A stretch of 64,000 nucleotides of DNA from BACL27 sp964203235 (GTDB lineage: Bacteria > Actinomycetota > Acidimicrobiia > Acidimicrobiales > Ilumatobacteraceae), in contig CAXNLE010000002.1 of the NCBI GenBank assembly GCA_964203235.1, forward strand, positions 620,001-684,000, written 5' to 3'. Positions 1 through 7,925 of the stretch are shown here, piece after piece (the stretch's first letter is position 1; each line of letters begins with the position of its first letter). Made by a program: the position numbers and the translations under genes. The notes beneath the pieces are model-generated. The model saw only the letters and a program-made list of their open reading frames with translations. It had not been told where the DNA came from and searched no databases.

Positions 1-387
1 CGAAATCGGTGTTGCATCGCCGTGCTGAATAACCAACTCGCGCGATTGACGCGAAACTGGCGCATACGGGTCATCGTTGATCTCACTGCCTGAAACAATT
101 GGCATCCATTCGTCGAGCAAAAAAATTAGCGACCGAATGATTCGCGTCTTTGCCTGACCGCGCTCTCCGAGAAACACAATGTCGTGGCCAGCAAGTAACG
201 CGTTTTCGAGTTGTGGCATAACTGTTTCTTCAAAACCAAGAACTCCTGCGAATAATTGTTCGCCAGCAGTTATTCTCACTACTGCGTTTTTTCGAATTTC
301 TTCTTTAACTGCAACTGATTTCCATCCGACTTTTTTTAATTCGCCAAGAGTTTTTGCAAGATTTTCTGGGATCTCAAGTTCAGTCAT
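1..387 (-). CDS. MoxR/magnesium-chelatase-like AAA+ ATPase, N-terminal part
   Basis: Partial gene: the first 129 residues are present and the rest lies beyond the left edge. Residues about 55-62 read GERGQAKT, a P-loop variant typical of MoxR and ChlI-type AAA+ proteins, preceded by a segment (about 35-50) resembling the substrate-independent N-terminal helix region of these ATPases. Such proteins usually act as chaperone-like ATPases, often beside a von Willebrand-domain partner, but the partner is not visible here. The ATG at 385-387 is supported by a TAATGT hexamer (complement of 394-399) 6 nt upstream, fitting a leaderless message. The C-terminal Walker B and sensor regions cannot be checked. 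The exact subfamily is an inference. Confidence 0.75.
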   Translation of the reverse strand, partial: MTELEIPENLAKTLGELKKVGWKSVAVKEEIRKNAVVRITAGEQLFAGVLGFEETVMPQLENALLAGHDIVFLGERGQAKTRIIRSLIFLLDEWMPIVSGSEINDDPYAPVSRQSRELVIQHGDATPIS

Positions 388-454
388 AACTTGACATTAG
401 TTGCATGAATCAGACTTTTACTAAGCCAACAACAATTTCTGCTGTAAATCTTGT

Positions 455-3400
455 CTACTGGCCAGCTTTAGAAGCGGTGGTATTTGAAGTAACTGCCGCT
501 TTAGAAGTAGCAGCTTTAGAAGTAGCAGTTTTATTAGTAGCAGTTTTATTAGTAGCAGTTTTATTAGTAGCAGTTTTATTAGTAGCAGTTTTATTAGTAG
601 CAGTTTTATTAGTAGCAGTTTTAGTGCTTGCGCCGCTATTTGCGTTCTGCTTTGACGAACTTGACCCGATCGCAACTGTCTTTTTTGGTGATGCTGAAAC
701 AGCACCATCTTTATCAACAACGACAATCTGGAATGTGTTTACGCCACCTGGATTATCTGCAACTTTGATTGACGCTGCAGCAGATGCAGGAACAGTCTTC
801 ACAAGGATTCCGTTGCGGTAGATATTTACTGTTGCACCAGTTTTCGCCGTCACTTTAAATGTCACGGCATTGCCGACTGCTTTGGCGGTTGCTGCTGCTG
901 GTGGAGTATTTACTAAAAGAGGCGGCATTGGTTGACCCAGTGTTGGAATATTTGCCCTGTCACCATTTGAAGTTTGAAACCCTGTCGGAAAACCGATTGG
1001 AACTATCGGTGCACCTGCACCAATTGGTACAACATTTGGAACTGCACCGTTCAAATTCGGAATTACACCGTTTGAATTCGGCAACGATGTCAATGTATTC
1101 ACAGGAATCAACGATCGAATTAGAACCGTAGTCGTAGTAGCACGGCTACTACTGCCACCGCCACCGCCACCGCCACCGCCGCCACCGCCACCGCCACCGC
1201 CGCCGGACGAAGGTAAGGAAGTAGGAGGTGTAGTGCCGCCGCTTGTTGTGAACGAATAATTACTAATTGTTGTACCCCGAGAGTCAGTAACGGTTGCAGA
1301 TGCAAAGTAAGTAGTGCCGCTATCAAGTTCTCCGAGTTGTGAGATTCCATATCCACCACCACATGTCGACCCGCTACCGCTGCCGGTGGCACGAGCAACA
1401 ATGTTCGTCAGCGCAGCGTTTCTCGCCAAGACACCACTCGTCATATGCCAATCAACGCAAGAGAAATTAAATTCAACGACACCGTTATTTAGTGTCCAAG
1501 AGACTGTCGGACGACTCGGGATTGTCGTCGTAGTCGTAGTGGTCGTCGTAGTTGTAGTCGTTGTTGTCGTTGCGCCAGTTAATGAACCTGCTGGTGGCGA
1601 AGCACTCAACAATGAATACGCCAAAATATTTGGTGAGCCACTACCTGGCCCAGTAACAACGCCAGCGGTCGCAGATGAAGTTATCCATGATGCAACACCC
1701 GCAACTGAAAGTGCTGAATTCGCGCTGAGCGCCAAGGCCGCAACCCCAGCAACGTGTGGAGACGCCATTGATGTGCCGGAGATTGTGTTAGTTGCACTGT
1801 TTGATGTGTACCAAGAAGAAGTGATGTTTGAGCCCGGCGCAAACACATCAACGCATGAGCCATAATTTGAAAAAGACGATCTATCGTCGGCCGATGTGGT
1901 TGAACCGACAGTTATCGCTGAAGAAGCAGCCGCTGGAGAATAGTTACACGCATCTGCATTTGAGTTTCCTGCTGCGACAACAAATACAACACCATCATCA
2001 ACGCCGCGAGATACTGCGAGATCAAGTGCGGCCGACCGAGAACCACCAAGACTCATGTTGGCAACAGCAGCCACACCACTTTGGTGATTCTCGACGACCC
2101 AGTCAATGCCAGCAATTACGCCTGATGTTGAGCCAGAACCACCGCAGTCAAGAACGCGAACTGCAATCAGTGAGGCGCTCGGTGCGACACCATAGTTAGA
2201 ACCAGCGACCGTGCCGGCCACGTGAGTTCCGTGACCGTTGCAGTCTTCTGATCCGCGACCGTCGGAGATTGAGCTAAAGCCAGGCGTAACTCGCCCACCA
2301 AACTCACCATGGCTAGCCAAAATACCGGTGTCAATTATGTATGCGTTGACACCAGCACCCGAGTAATTTCTCGCGTAAAGACTGTTGAGTGGCAGGTTGC
2401 GTTGATCAATTCGATCTAAGCCCCATGACAATGCGGTTACTCCGCCGTCAGGGTTCGCAGCCGGGGTCACAGCACTAGATGCAGCCGACGAAATTGAAGT
2501 GCCTGCCGAGTTAGTCGCAGTAACAGTAAACGTATACGCAACGCCGTTGGTTAAACCACTAACTACACAAGTCAAAGCACCAGAAGTTGAGCAGGTCTTA
2601 GCCCCAGGTGATGACGTTGCGGTGTAACTAGTAATTGTTGCATTGCCGTCGCTAGAAGGAGCAAGCCAATAAAGATTTGCCGATGCGTTGCCAGCACTCG
2701 CACGAACATTTTGTGGGGCAGTTGGTGCTTGCGGAATAGGCGCCGCGGTGTATTGCCAATTGAGACGAGTTGAACCTTTTTTGCCGCTGTAACCGTCGAT
2801 TGCAATTTGATATGTCGTGCCACTTCTGACAGCAACTGTTACTCGACTCCATACACCTATTTCACCAACTGCATCATCGTTAACCGCGACCGTTGTCAAA
2901 CCGTTGACTGCAGAACCTGTATAGACGCCAAGAAGCGTGTCAAAGTTGCTTGACAAAGTTGTTAAAACTAAAGTGCCGGTTTCGGTCGCAACCCACTTGT
3001 ACCAAATTGATGCACTCGGCGCATAACCACCGTGAGTTGGTTCACCAGATTCACGAGTTGAAGTGAGTGTCGAACTTTCTGTGAAACTATTCGCGCCCGA
3101 GATAGCGATCGCGCCAGAAAACGGATCGTTCGAAAGTGACCCAATTGTCGTTATCGGTGTGGTCGCATTTGTCGGCACACCTGTACCTGCTGAGTTAGTC
3201 GCACGGACTCGAAAAATATGACTAACGCCAACGCTGAGTGTGCGCATTGAAACAAAAGTTGAAGTGCTCACGCCGTCTACGAATGTTGTCCACGTTGTGC
3301 CTGAATTAGTTGAATATTGAATCGTGTAGTCGGTAATAAATGCGCCACCATCAGACGTTGGTTCTTCCCAATCAAGATCCACTTGACCAGTGCGAGCAGT

Positions 3401-6283
3401 AACCGTCAGACTTGTCGGTGCCCCAGGAGCAATCGGTGTCCATGGAGTGGAAGCATCTGAAGCTACTGACGGCTGACTCAACCCAATCGCGTTTTGTGCG
3501 CGAACACGAAAAATATGCGCAACGCCATCAGCCAGTGGGCTTACCGTTCTAGCAACATTTGCGCATACGCAACCTGCAACACCTGTCCATCCACTCCAAG
3601 TTGTCCACGTAACGCCATCGTTAACTGAATATTCGATGACATAATTTGTGATTGGCGAACCACCGTTAGAAGTTGGCGCACCCCAACGAATAGCTACATA
3701 ACCGGGCCCAATTTGGGCGTCGTTTACACAACACGGCTCAGAAGGAACACCTGGTGCAGCGGCAGCCGATGATGCCGACACCGCACTTGTTCCGGCGCCG
3801 TTAACTGCACGAACTCTAAAAATATAAGTGGTGCCACTAGTTAGGCCCGTCACAGTCACAGAAGTGTTTGGCGTAACACTCTCTGCAAATATTGTCCATG
3901 ACACACCTGCATTGCTTGAATATTCGATGACGTAGTCGGTCACCGAACTTCCGCCATCGGTGAGTGGTGCTGTCCATCGAATTGCAATTTGTTCTAACGA
4001 AACTGTAGAAATCAAAACATCGCGTGGCGCGCTAGGTACAGCCACGCTCCATGGAGTTGCAGAAACCACACCAGATGCCGGACCGGTACCGATTGAGTTA
4101 ACCGCTTTAACCCGAAACAAATACGACGTACCGTTGGTTAACCCAGTAACAGTTGTTGCACGAGATGTTGAAACCCCATCAGCGAAAACCGCGTAACTCG
4201 TGCCGGCATCGCTCGAGTATTCAATTACATAATCTGTAATCACAGAGCCGCCAATTAGTAACGGAGCACTCCAAGTCAAACCAATACTTAGGTTGAGCGC
4301 AGTAGGCAAAAGCGATGTCGGCGCACCAGGAATACCAATAGTTGCTGTTGTCGTGCTTGAAGGACTACTCGTACCCGCGCTACTGACCGCGCTCACCCGA
4401 AATAAGTAGACAGTTGAGTTGATTAAACCAGTTACGGTCGCCGAAGTTGATGCTGATGTGCCGTCATTAAATGTTGACCACGCTGCACCATTATTCGACG
4501 AATATTCGACTACATAATCTGTAACTTCGTTGCCGCTACTAGAGGTTGGTGCAACCCAACTTAAAACAGCGGAGGCGTTACCGCCGATTGCAAGTAGATC
4601 ACGCGGGACACTCGGCGCGATCGGCACAGGTGCCGACCATGCGGATTTTGTATAAACCAATAAGTTGACAGAACCCGAACCAGGACCACTGATCGCATCA
4701 GGGGTTGCAAACGTAATTAGTTTTTCTCTGACTGCTGCCGGCGACATTGTTGAATCTGACTCAAGAAGTAAGGCTGCTGCGCCCGCAACATGTGGTGATG
4801 CCATTGACGTGCCCGATAACGAACGGATTGCATTAGACGACGAAAACCATGACGAGACGATGCTTGAACCTGGCGCGAAAATATCTAAGCAAATACCGTA
4901 GTTTGAGTAACTAGCACGCGCATCAGCCGAAGTAGTTGCGCCCACCGTGATTGCGACCGGTGCAGACGCAGGTGAATAATTGCAAGCATTTGCATTGCTA
5001 TTGCCTGCAGCAACTGCCATCACGATTCCATCGGAAACAGCATTTGCAACTGCTGCGTTCATTGCGGATGAAAACGAACCACCAAGACTCATGTTGGCAA
5101 CTGCGGGAACCCCAGACTGGTGATGAGTAATCATCCAGTTGATACCCGCAATAACTCCAGATGTTGAACCACTACCAGTGCAACCGAGCACACGAACCGG
5201 CACGATCGACACCGATTTTGCTACACCGTAAGTTGAGCCACCGATTGTGCCAGAGACATGCGTGCCGTGACCATGACAGTCAGCCGAACCACGACCATCA
5301 CTGATTGATGTGTAACCGACTGAAACACGGCCAGAGAATTGCGAGTGATCGGCGCGAACACCAGTATCAATGACGTATGCACTAACGCCGACGCCAGTGA
5401 AGTTATATGAATAATTTAAATCGAGTGTGACACCGCGTTGGTCAATGCGATCTAAACCCCATGACGGTGGGTTTGCTTGATCGCCGTCAACTGAAACTAT
5501 TGCGTCTTGTTCGATGCTCAATACACGAGAGTCTTTTTCAAGTCGTAATTTTTCTGCACTTGTTAAGACAGCCAGATAACCATTAATTGCCTGCGTGAAA
5601 ACTTGTAGAACATTGACACCGAGACCTTGCTCAGCAGATACAAATTGTTGCACCGGAACATCACTGCGCAAACTAATAATGTAAGAGTTCGGTACTGGCT
5701 CACCTGATTCACTAACCGTGACTGGCACTGTTGTACTAGTAGTAGTTGAAGTAGTGCTTGTACTAGTTGAAGTCGTGCTGGTTGTACTTGTGCTCGAACT
5801 AGTTGTACTCGAGCTCGTACTAGTTGTACTAGTACTTGAAGTAGTCGTGCTTGAGCTAGATGATGTTGTGCTAGTTGAGCTAGTCGAACTTGTCGTGCTC
5901 GTCGTAATACTTGAACTAGTTGTACTTGTTGAGCTAGATGAACTAGTAGTTACAGAATCATCATCAAGTTTGATAACACGGTCAAGTTCAACAACCAATA
6001 CTTCGCGATCTGCTTTTAGTCGACGCACATCAGTGGCATCAAGTTCGGCGACAAAGCCGTTTGCTGCGTTGTCGTAAACTTGACTAATTGAATTACCTAG
6101 GCGGGCCTCTTTGGAAATTTTGGCTTGCAAATCTGCGTTATCCGAAAACATAACTATGAAATCGTTTGTTGGCGCATCAGCACCCGCAACTGGTGTCGGA
6201 AAAAACTGCACACCCAACGCGCAGATTAGCCAAATCGAAAACCAGGATCGCCACTGCGATCGTGCGATTTTTGCTTGATACAT
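455..6283 (-). CDS. giant secreted protein with two subtilisin (S8) domains and fibronectin III repeats
   Basis: A 1942-residue exported protein. Order: signal peptide (about 1-34); inhibitor-I9-like propeptide (41-107); Ser/Thr-only linker (109-187); second I9-like propeptide (199-266); S8 domain 1 with triad D306, H339, S493; about five fibronectin-III modules (555-1045); a PPC-like beta domain (1060-1180); another FnIII; S8 domain 2 with triad D1318, H1351, S1505; a Thr run (about 1571-1587); a small beta domain; a poly-Gly stretch (about 1693-1713); and a Lys/Thr/Ala/Asn repeat tail. Both protease domains keep all catalytic residues and the SWGLDRIDQR entry motif, so one likely arose by internal duplication. 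Both propeptides lie before domain 1. No LPXTG signal is seen. Probable role: extracellular proteolysis or adhesion; substrate unknown. Confidence 0.93.
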   Translation of the reverse strand: MYQAKIARSQWRSWFSIWLICALGVQFFPTPVAGADAPTNDFIVMFSDNADLQAKISKEARLGNSISQVYDNAANGFVAELDATDVRRLKADREVLVVELDRVIKLDDDSVTTSSSSSTSTTSSSITTSTTSSTSSTSTTSSSSSTTTSSTSTTSTSSSTTSSSTSTTSTTSTSTSTTSTTTSTTVPVTVSESGEPVPNSYIISLRSDVPVQQFVSAEQGLGVNVLQVFTQAINGYLAVLTSAEKLRLEKDSRVLSIEQDAIVSVDGDQANPPSWGLDRIDQRGVTLDLNYSYNFTGVGVSAYVIDTGVRADHSQFSGRVSVGYTSISDGRGSADCHGHGTHVSGTIGGSTYGVAKSVSIVPVRVLGCTGSGSTSGVIAGINWMITHHQSGVPAVANMSLGGSFSSAMNAAVANAVSDGIVMAVAAGNSNANACNYSPASAPVAITVGATTSADARASYSNYGICLDIFAPGSSIVSSWFSSSNAIRSLSGTSMASPHVAGAAALLLESDSTMSPAAVREKLITFATPDAISGPGSGSVNLLVYTKSAWSAPVPIAPSVPRDLLAIGGNASAVLSWVAPTSSSGNEVTDYVVEYSSNNGAAWSTFNDGTSASTSATVTGLINSTVYLFRVSAVSSAGTSSPSSTTTATIGIPGAPTSLLPTALNLSIGLTWSAPLLIGGSVITDYVIEYSSDAGTSYAVFADGVSTSRATTVTGLTNGTSYLFRVKAVNSIGTGPASGVVSATPWSVAVPSAPRDVLISTVSLEQIAIRWTAPLTDGGSSVTDYVIEYSSNAGVSWTIFAESVTPNTSVTVTGLTSGTTYIFRVRAVNGAGTSAVSASSAAAAPGVPSEPCCVNDAQIGPGYVAIRWGAPTSNGGSPITNYVIEYSVNDGVTWTTWSGWTGVAGCVCANVARTVSPLADGVAHIFRVRAQNAIGLSQPSVASDASTPWTPIAPGAPTSLTVTARTGQVDLDWEEPTSDGGAFITDYTIQYSTNSGTTWTTFVDGVSTSTFVSMRTLSVGVSHIFRVRATNSAGTGVPTNATTPITTIGSLSNDPFSGAIAISGANSFTESSTLTSTRESGEPTHGGYAPSASIWYKWVATETGTLVLTTLSSNFDTLLGVYTGSAVNGLTTVAVNDDAVGEIGVWSRVTVAVRSGTTYQIAIDGYSGKKGSTRLNWQYTAAPIPQAPTAPQNVRASAGNASANLYWLAPSSDGNATITSYTATSSPGAKTCSTSGALTCVVSGLTNGVAYTFTVTATNSAGTSISSAASSAVTPAANPDGGVTALSWGLDRIDQRNLPLNSLYARNYSGAGVNAYIIDTGILASHGEFGGRVTPGFSSISDGRGSEDCNGHGTHVAGTVAGSNYGVAPSASLIAVRVLDCGGSGSTSGVIAGIDWVVENHQSGVAAVANMSLGGSRSAALDLAVSRGVDDGVVFVVAAGNSNADACNYSPAAASSAITVGSTTSADDRSSFSNYGSCVDVFAPGSNITSSWYTSNSATNTISGTSMASPHVAGVAALALSANSALSVAGVASWITSSATAGVVTGPGSGSPNILAYSLLSASPPAGSLTGATTTTTTTTTTTTTTTTIPSRPTVSWTLNNGVVEFNFSCVDWHMTSGVLARNAALTNIVARATGSGSGSTCGGGYGISQLGELDSGTTYFASATVTDSRGTTISNYSFTTSGGTTPPTSLPSSGGGGGGGGGGGGGGGGGSSSRATTTTVLIRSLIPVNTLTSLPNSNGVIPNLNGAVPNVVPIGAGAPIVPIGFPTGFQTSNGDRANIPTLGQPMPPLLVNTPPAAATAKAVGNAVTFKVTAKTGATVNIYRNGILVKTVPASAAASIKVADNPGGVNTFQIVVVDKDGAVSASPKKTVAIGSSSSKQNANSGASTKTATNKTATNKTATNKTATNKTATNKTATNKTATSKAATSKAAVTSNTTASKAGQ
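496..615 (+). repeat. 15-bp tandem array encoding KTATN repeats
   Basis: Six perfect copies of the 15-bp unit cagttttattagtag occupy 526-615, preceded by two diverged copies (496-525). On the coding minus strand each unit gives Lys-Thr-Ala-Thr-Asn near the C-terminus of the giant subtilase; the diverged copies give KTATS/KAATS. Units are in frame, so copy-number change would alter only the length of a basic, flexible tail. Confidence 0.95.
1147..1205 (+). repeat. CCGCCA-rich microsatellite encoding poly-glycine
   Basis: A run of ccaccg/ccgcca repeats that encodes about 17 consecutive glycines on the minus strand, inside the C-terminal part of the giant subtilase. It is likely a flexible spacer and a candidate for slipped-strand length change. 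Confidence 0.85.
1524..1575 (+). repeat. Thr-codon repeat tract in the subtilase gene
   Basis: A low-complexity run of gtc/gta/gtt/gtg triplets that encodes about 17 consecutive threonines on the minus strand, between protease domain 2 and the C-terminal region. It is probably an O-glycosylatable linker; that function is inferred. Confidence 0.8.
5720..5956 (+). repeat. Ser/Thr-codon low-complexity tract
   Basis: About 79 residues made almost only of Ser and Thr are encoded here on the minus strand, between the two propeptide-like domains of the giant subtilase. Repeating agt/act-type triplets produce degenerate DNA repeats. A Ser/Thr linker between two propeptides is unusual; elsewhere such linkers separate folded extracellular modules. 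Confidence 0.85.
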
Positions 6284-6291
6284 CTATACGC

Positions 6292-6297
6292 AACCTA
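6292..6297 (-). promoter_or_regulatory. putative -10 box of the subtilase gene
   Basis: Minus-strand TAGGTT ends 8 nt before the ATG at 6283 and there is no Shine-Dalgarno sequence, consistent with a leaderless transcript. Position and hexamer are seen; promoter activity is inferred. Confidence 0.4.
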
Positions 6298-6320
6298 CCC
6301 GAGAGGTGTTGCACATAATT

Positions 6321-6354
6321 TTGAGCAAGCGAGTTTGAGCAAGCCTGCTCAGGC
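6321..6354. repeat. 10-bp direct repeat plus short palindrome upstream of peroxiredoxin
   Basis: ttgagcaagc occurs at 6321-6330 and again at 6334-6343 (13-bp period), immediately followed by the inverted repeat gcctg-ct-caggc (6343-6354). It sits in the 181-bp divergent spacer between the subtilase and peroxiredoxin genes and could be an operator for either. The rest of the spacer holds only the likely prx promoter (TTGACT at 6372-6377 with an A/T-rich -10 region near 6392-6402). Confidence 0.5.
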
Positions 6355-6464
6355 GAAAATTCACCTTAAAGTTGACTTAATTAGTCGGGATTAAGATACG
6401 ATGTTTAACCCGCAAGCCGAAAATCCCATCACTCAAGATCTATATGTAAAAGGAACAGAAAATC

Positions 6465-7097
6465 ATGACTATCCGTTTAGGCGACACCGCTCCAGACTTC
6501 ACAGCCAACACCACACAGGGCGAAATTTCATTTCATGAATGGCTGGGCGATTCGTGGGGCGTACTTTTTAGTCATCCAAAAGACTTCACACCGGTGTGCA
6601 CAACCGAGTTGGGGTATGTGGCAAAAATCAAACCAGAGTTTGAAAAGCGAAACGTGAAAGTTATTGGGTTGTCAGTTGATTCTGTTGAGTCACACTTCAA
6701 ATGGGAGGCTGACATCGCCGAGACTCAAGGTACACCAGTTAACTTTCCGATGATTGGTGACTCGGATCGCAAGGTCAGCGATCTATACGACATGATTCAC
6801 CCAAATGCGAATGACACACTTACTGTTCGCAGCGTGTTTGTTGTTGGTCCAGATAAGAAAGTAAAACTTTCAATCACCTACCCTGCGTCAACAGGTCGCA
6901 ACTTTGACGAAGTCTTGCGTGTCATCGACTCGCTGCAACTGACGGCGAAACACAAAGTTGCAACGCCGGCAAACTGGCAAAACGGCCAAGACGTAATTAT
7001 TGGTGGCGCAGTTTCAGATGAAGATGCGAAAAAATTGTTTCCGCAAGGATGGAAAACAGTTAAGAGTTACTTAAGAATTTTACCGCAGCCGAAATAG
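6465..7097 (+). CDS. 1-Cys peroxiredoxin (Prx6-type)
   Basis: 210-residue cytoplasmic thiol peroxidase that reduces hydrogen peroxide or alkyl hydroperoxides. Residues 37-48 carry the peroxiredoxin active-site block with the peroxidatic cysteine C45 in PVCTTELG. No other cysteine is present, so it is a true 1-Cys enzyme that needs an external thiol partner. The C-terminal extension (about 160-210) matches the Prx6 dimerisation domain, and the length is normal for the family. Start ATG 6465 has a good Shine-Dalgarno (aaaggaac) 9 nt upstream, in contrast to many leaderless genes here. The long upstream spacer with direct repeats suggests regulated expression, possibly by oxidative stress; the regulator is unknown. 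Confidence 0.95.
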   Translation: MTIRLGDTAPDFTANTTQGEISFHEWLGDSWGVLFSHPKDFTPVCTTELGYVAKIKPEFEKRNVKVIGLSVDSVESHFKWEADIAETQGTPVNFPMIGDSDRKVSDLYDMIHPNANDTLTVRSVFVVGPDKKVKLSITYPASTGRNFDEVLRVIDSLQLTAKHKVATPANWQNGQDVIIGGAVSDEDAKKLFPQGWKTVKSYLRILPQPK

Positions 7098-7135
7098 TTA
7101 CCTGTTATTCGCGAAATAGTTACCCGCTATTTGCG
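7090..7135. repeat. 13-bp direct repeat spanning the peroxiredoxin stop codon, followed by a partial hairpin
   Basis: cgaaatagttacc occurs at 7090-7102, containing the prx stop codon, and again at 7112-7124. The second copy is followed by ctatttgcg (7127-7135), which can pair with cgcgaaatag just before it. No T-tract follows, so a classical rho-independent terminator is not supported; a recent micro-duplication or a 3'-end hairpin is possible. Confidence 0.5.
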
Positions 7136-7156
7136 AGTCACCTGAGGGTTGATCGC

Positions 7157-7162
7157 TAGAAT
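7157..7162 (+). promoter_or_regulatory. putative -10 box of the ABC transporter operon
   Basis: TAGAAT ends 8 nt before the ATG at 7171, with no Shine-Dalgarno between, consistent with a leaderless mRNA for the ABC ATPase and permease pair. Confidence 0.5.
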
Positions 7163-7170
7163 CTTTCGTC

Positions 7171-7917
7171 ATGACAACTACTAATGTTGATACAAATATT
7201 GCTGCGCGTGCCGACTCGGCATCAAAAATTTATGGCGGTGGCGAAAGCGAAGTTCGTGCCCTCGACAATGTCAGTGTCAGTTTTGAGCGTGGCAAATTCA
7301 GCGCGATCATGGGCCCAAGCGGCTCGGGCAAATCAACACTGATGCACTGCATCGCGGGCCTCGATTCGCTGACATCTGGCAGCGTTTTTATTGGCGACAC
7401 CGATTTATCGAAACTAAGCGACAAAGAAATAACGAAACTGCGCCGCGAAAAAGTTGGGTTCGTCTTTCAAAGTTTCAACTTGATACCGACACTTAGCGCA
7501 TACGAAAATATCGTCCTGCCGCTTTCGCTCGGCAAAAACAAAGGCGACAAGGTGTGGATTCAACAAGTCATCGACACAATCTCACTCAACGATCGACTCG
7601 ACCATCGCCCGAGCGAACTTTCAGGTGGACAACAACAACGAGTCGCAGTGGCGCGCGCACTCGCAACACGGCCTGAAATTATTTTTGCCGACGAACCGAC
7701 CGGTAACCTCGACTCGAAGTCAGGCACTGACATTCTTAAATTCATGCGTCGCGCCGTCACCGACTTGAAACAAACCATCGTCATGGTCACCCACGACGCG
7801 GTATCGGCCAGTTATGCCGACCGTATTGTTTTTCTTAGCGACGGCCATGTCGCTGGAGAGATGACTGACCCGACACCCGAAAAAGTTCTCGACTATCTAA
7901 AACACTTGGGCGAGTAA
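7171..7917 (+). CDS. ABC transporter ATP-binding protein (LolD/MacB-like)
   Basis: 248-residue nucleotide-binding subunit. Walker A GPSGSGKST at residues 48-56, Q-loop in VFQSFNLIP, signature LSGGQQQR and Walker B with FADEPTGNLDS are all intact, so it should hydrolyse ATP. The FQSFNLIPTLSAYENI and PTGNLDS wording is characteristic of the LolD/MacB/FtsE-related group that drives FtsX-like permeases rather than solute importers. It ends 8 bp before the permease gene, so the two form an operon. Likely role: export or mechanotransmission at the cytoplasmic membrane, e.g. of lipids, peptides or envelope components; the substrate cannot be told from sequence. Confidence 0.96.
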   Translation: MTTTNVDTNIAARADSASKIYGGGESEVRALDNVSVSFERGKFSAIMGPSGSGKSTLMHCIAGLDSLTSGSVFIGDTDLSKLSDKEITKLRREKVGFVFQSFNLIPTLSAYENIVLPLSLGKNKGDKVWIQQVIDTISLNDRLDHRPSELSGGQQQRVAVARALATRPEIIFADEPTGNLDSKSGTDILKFMRRAVTDLKQTIVMVTHDAVSASYADRIVFLSDGHVAGEMTDPTPEKVLDYLKHLGE

Positions 7918-7925
7918 ACAGTTCA

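Noticed and set aside
405..821. Plus-strand ORF of 138 codons with repeated LLVAV
   Set aside because: It lies wholly antisense to the repeat tail of the giant subtilase; its composition is set by the tandem repeat.
1314..1865. Plus-strand ORF with poly-Val run
   Set aside because: It is antisense to the Thr-run region of the subtilase; no independent start or family.
5718..6077. Plus-strand ORF rich in Val/Leu/Glu
   Set aside because: It is the antisense shadow of the Ser/Thr-codon tract of the subtilase.
7090..7135. Rho-independent terminator after peroxiredoxin
   Set aside because: The stem is imperfect and no T-tract follows.
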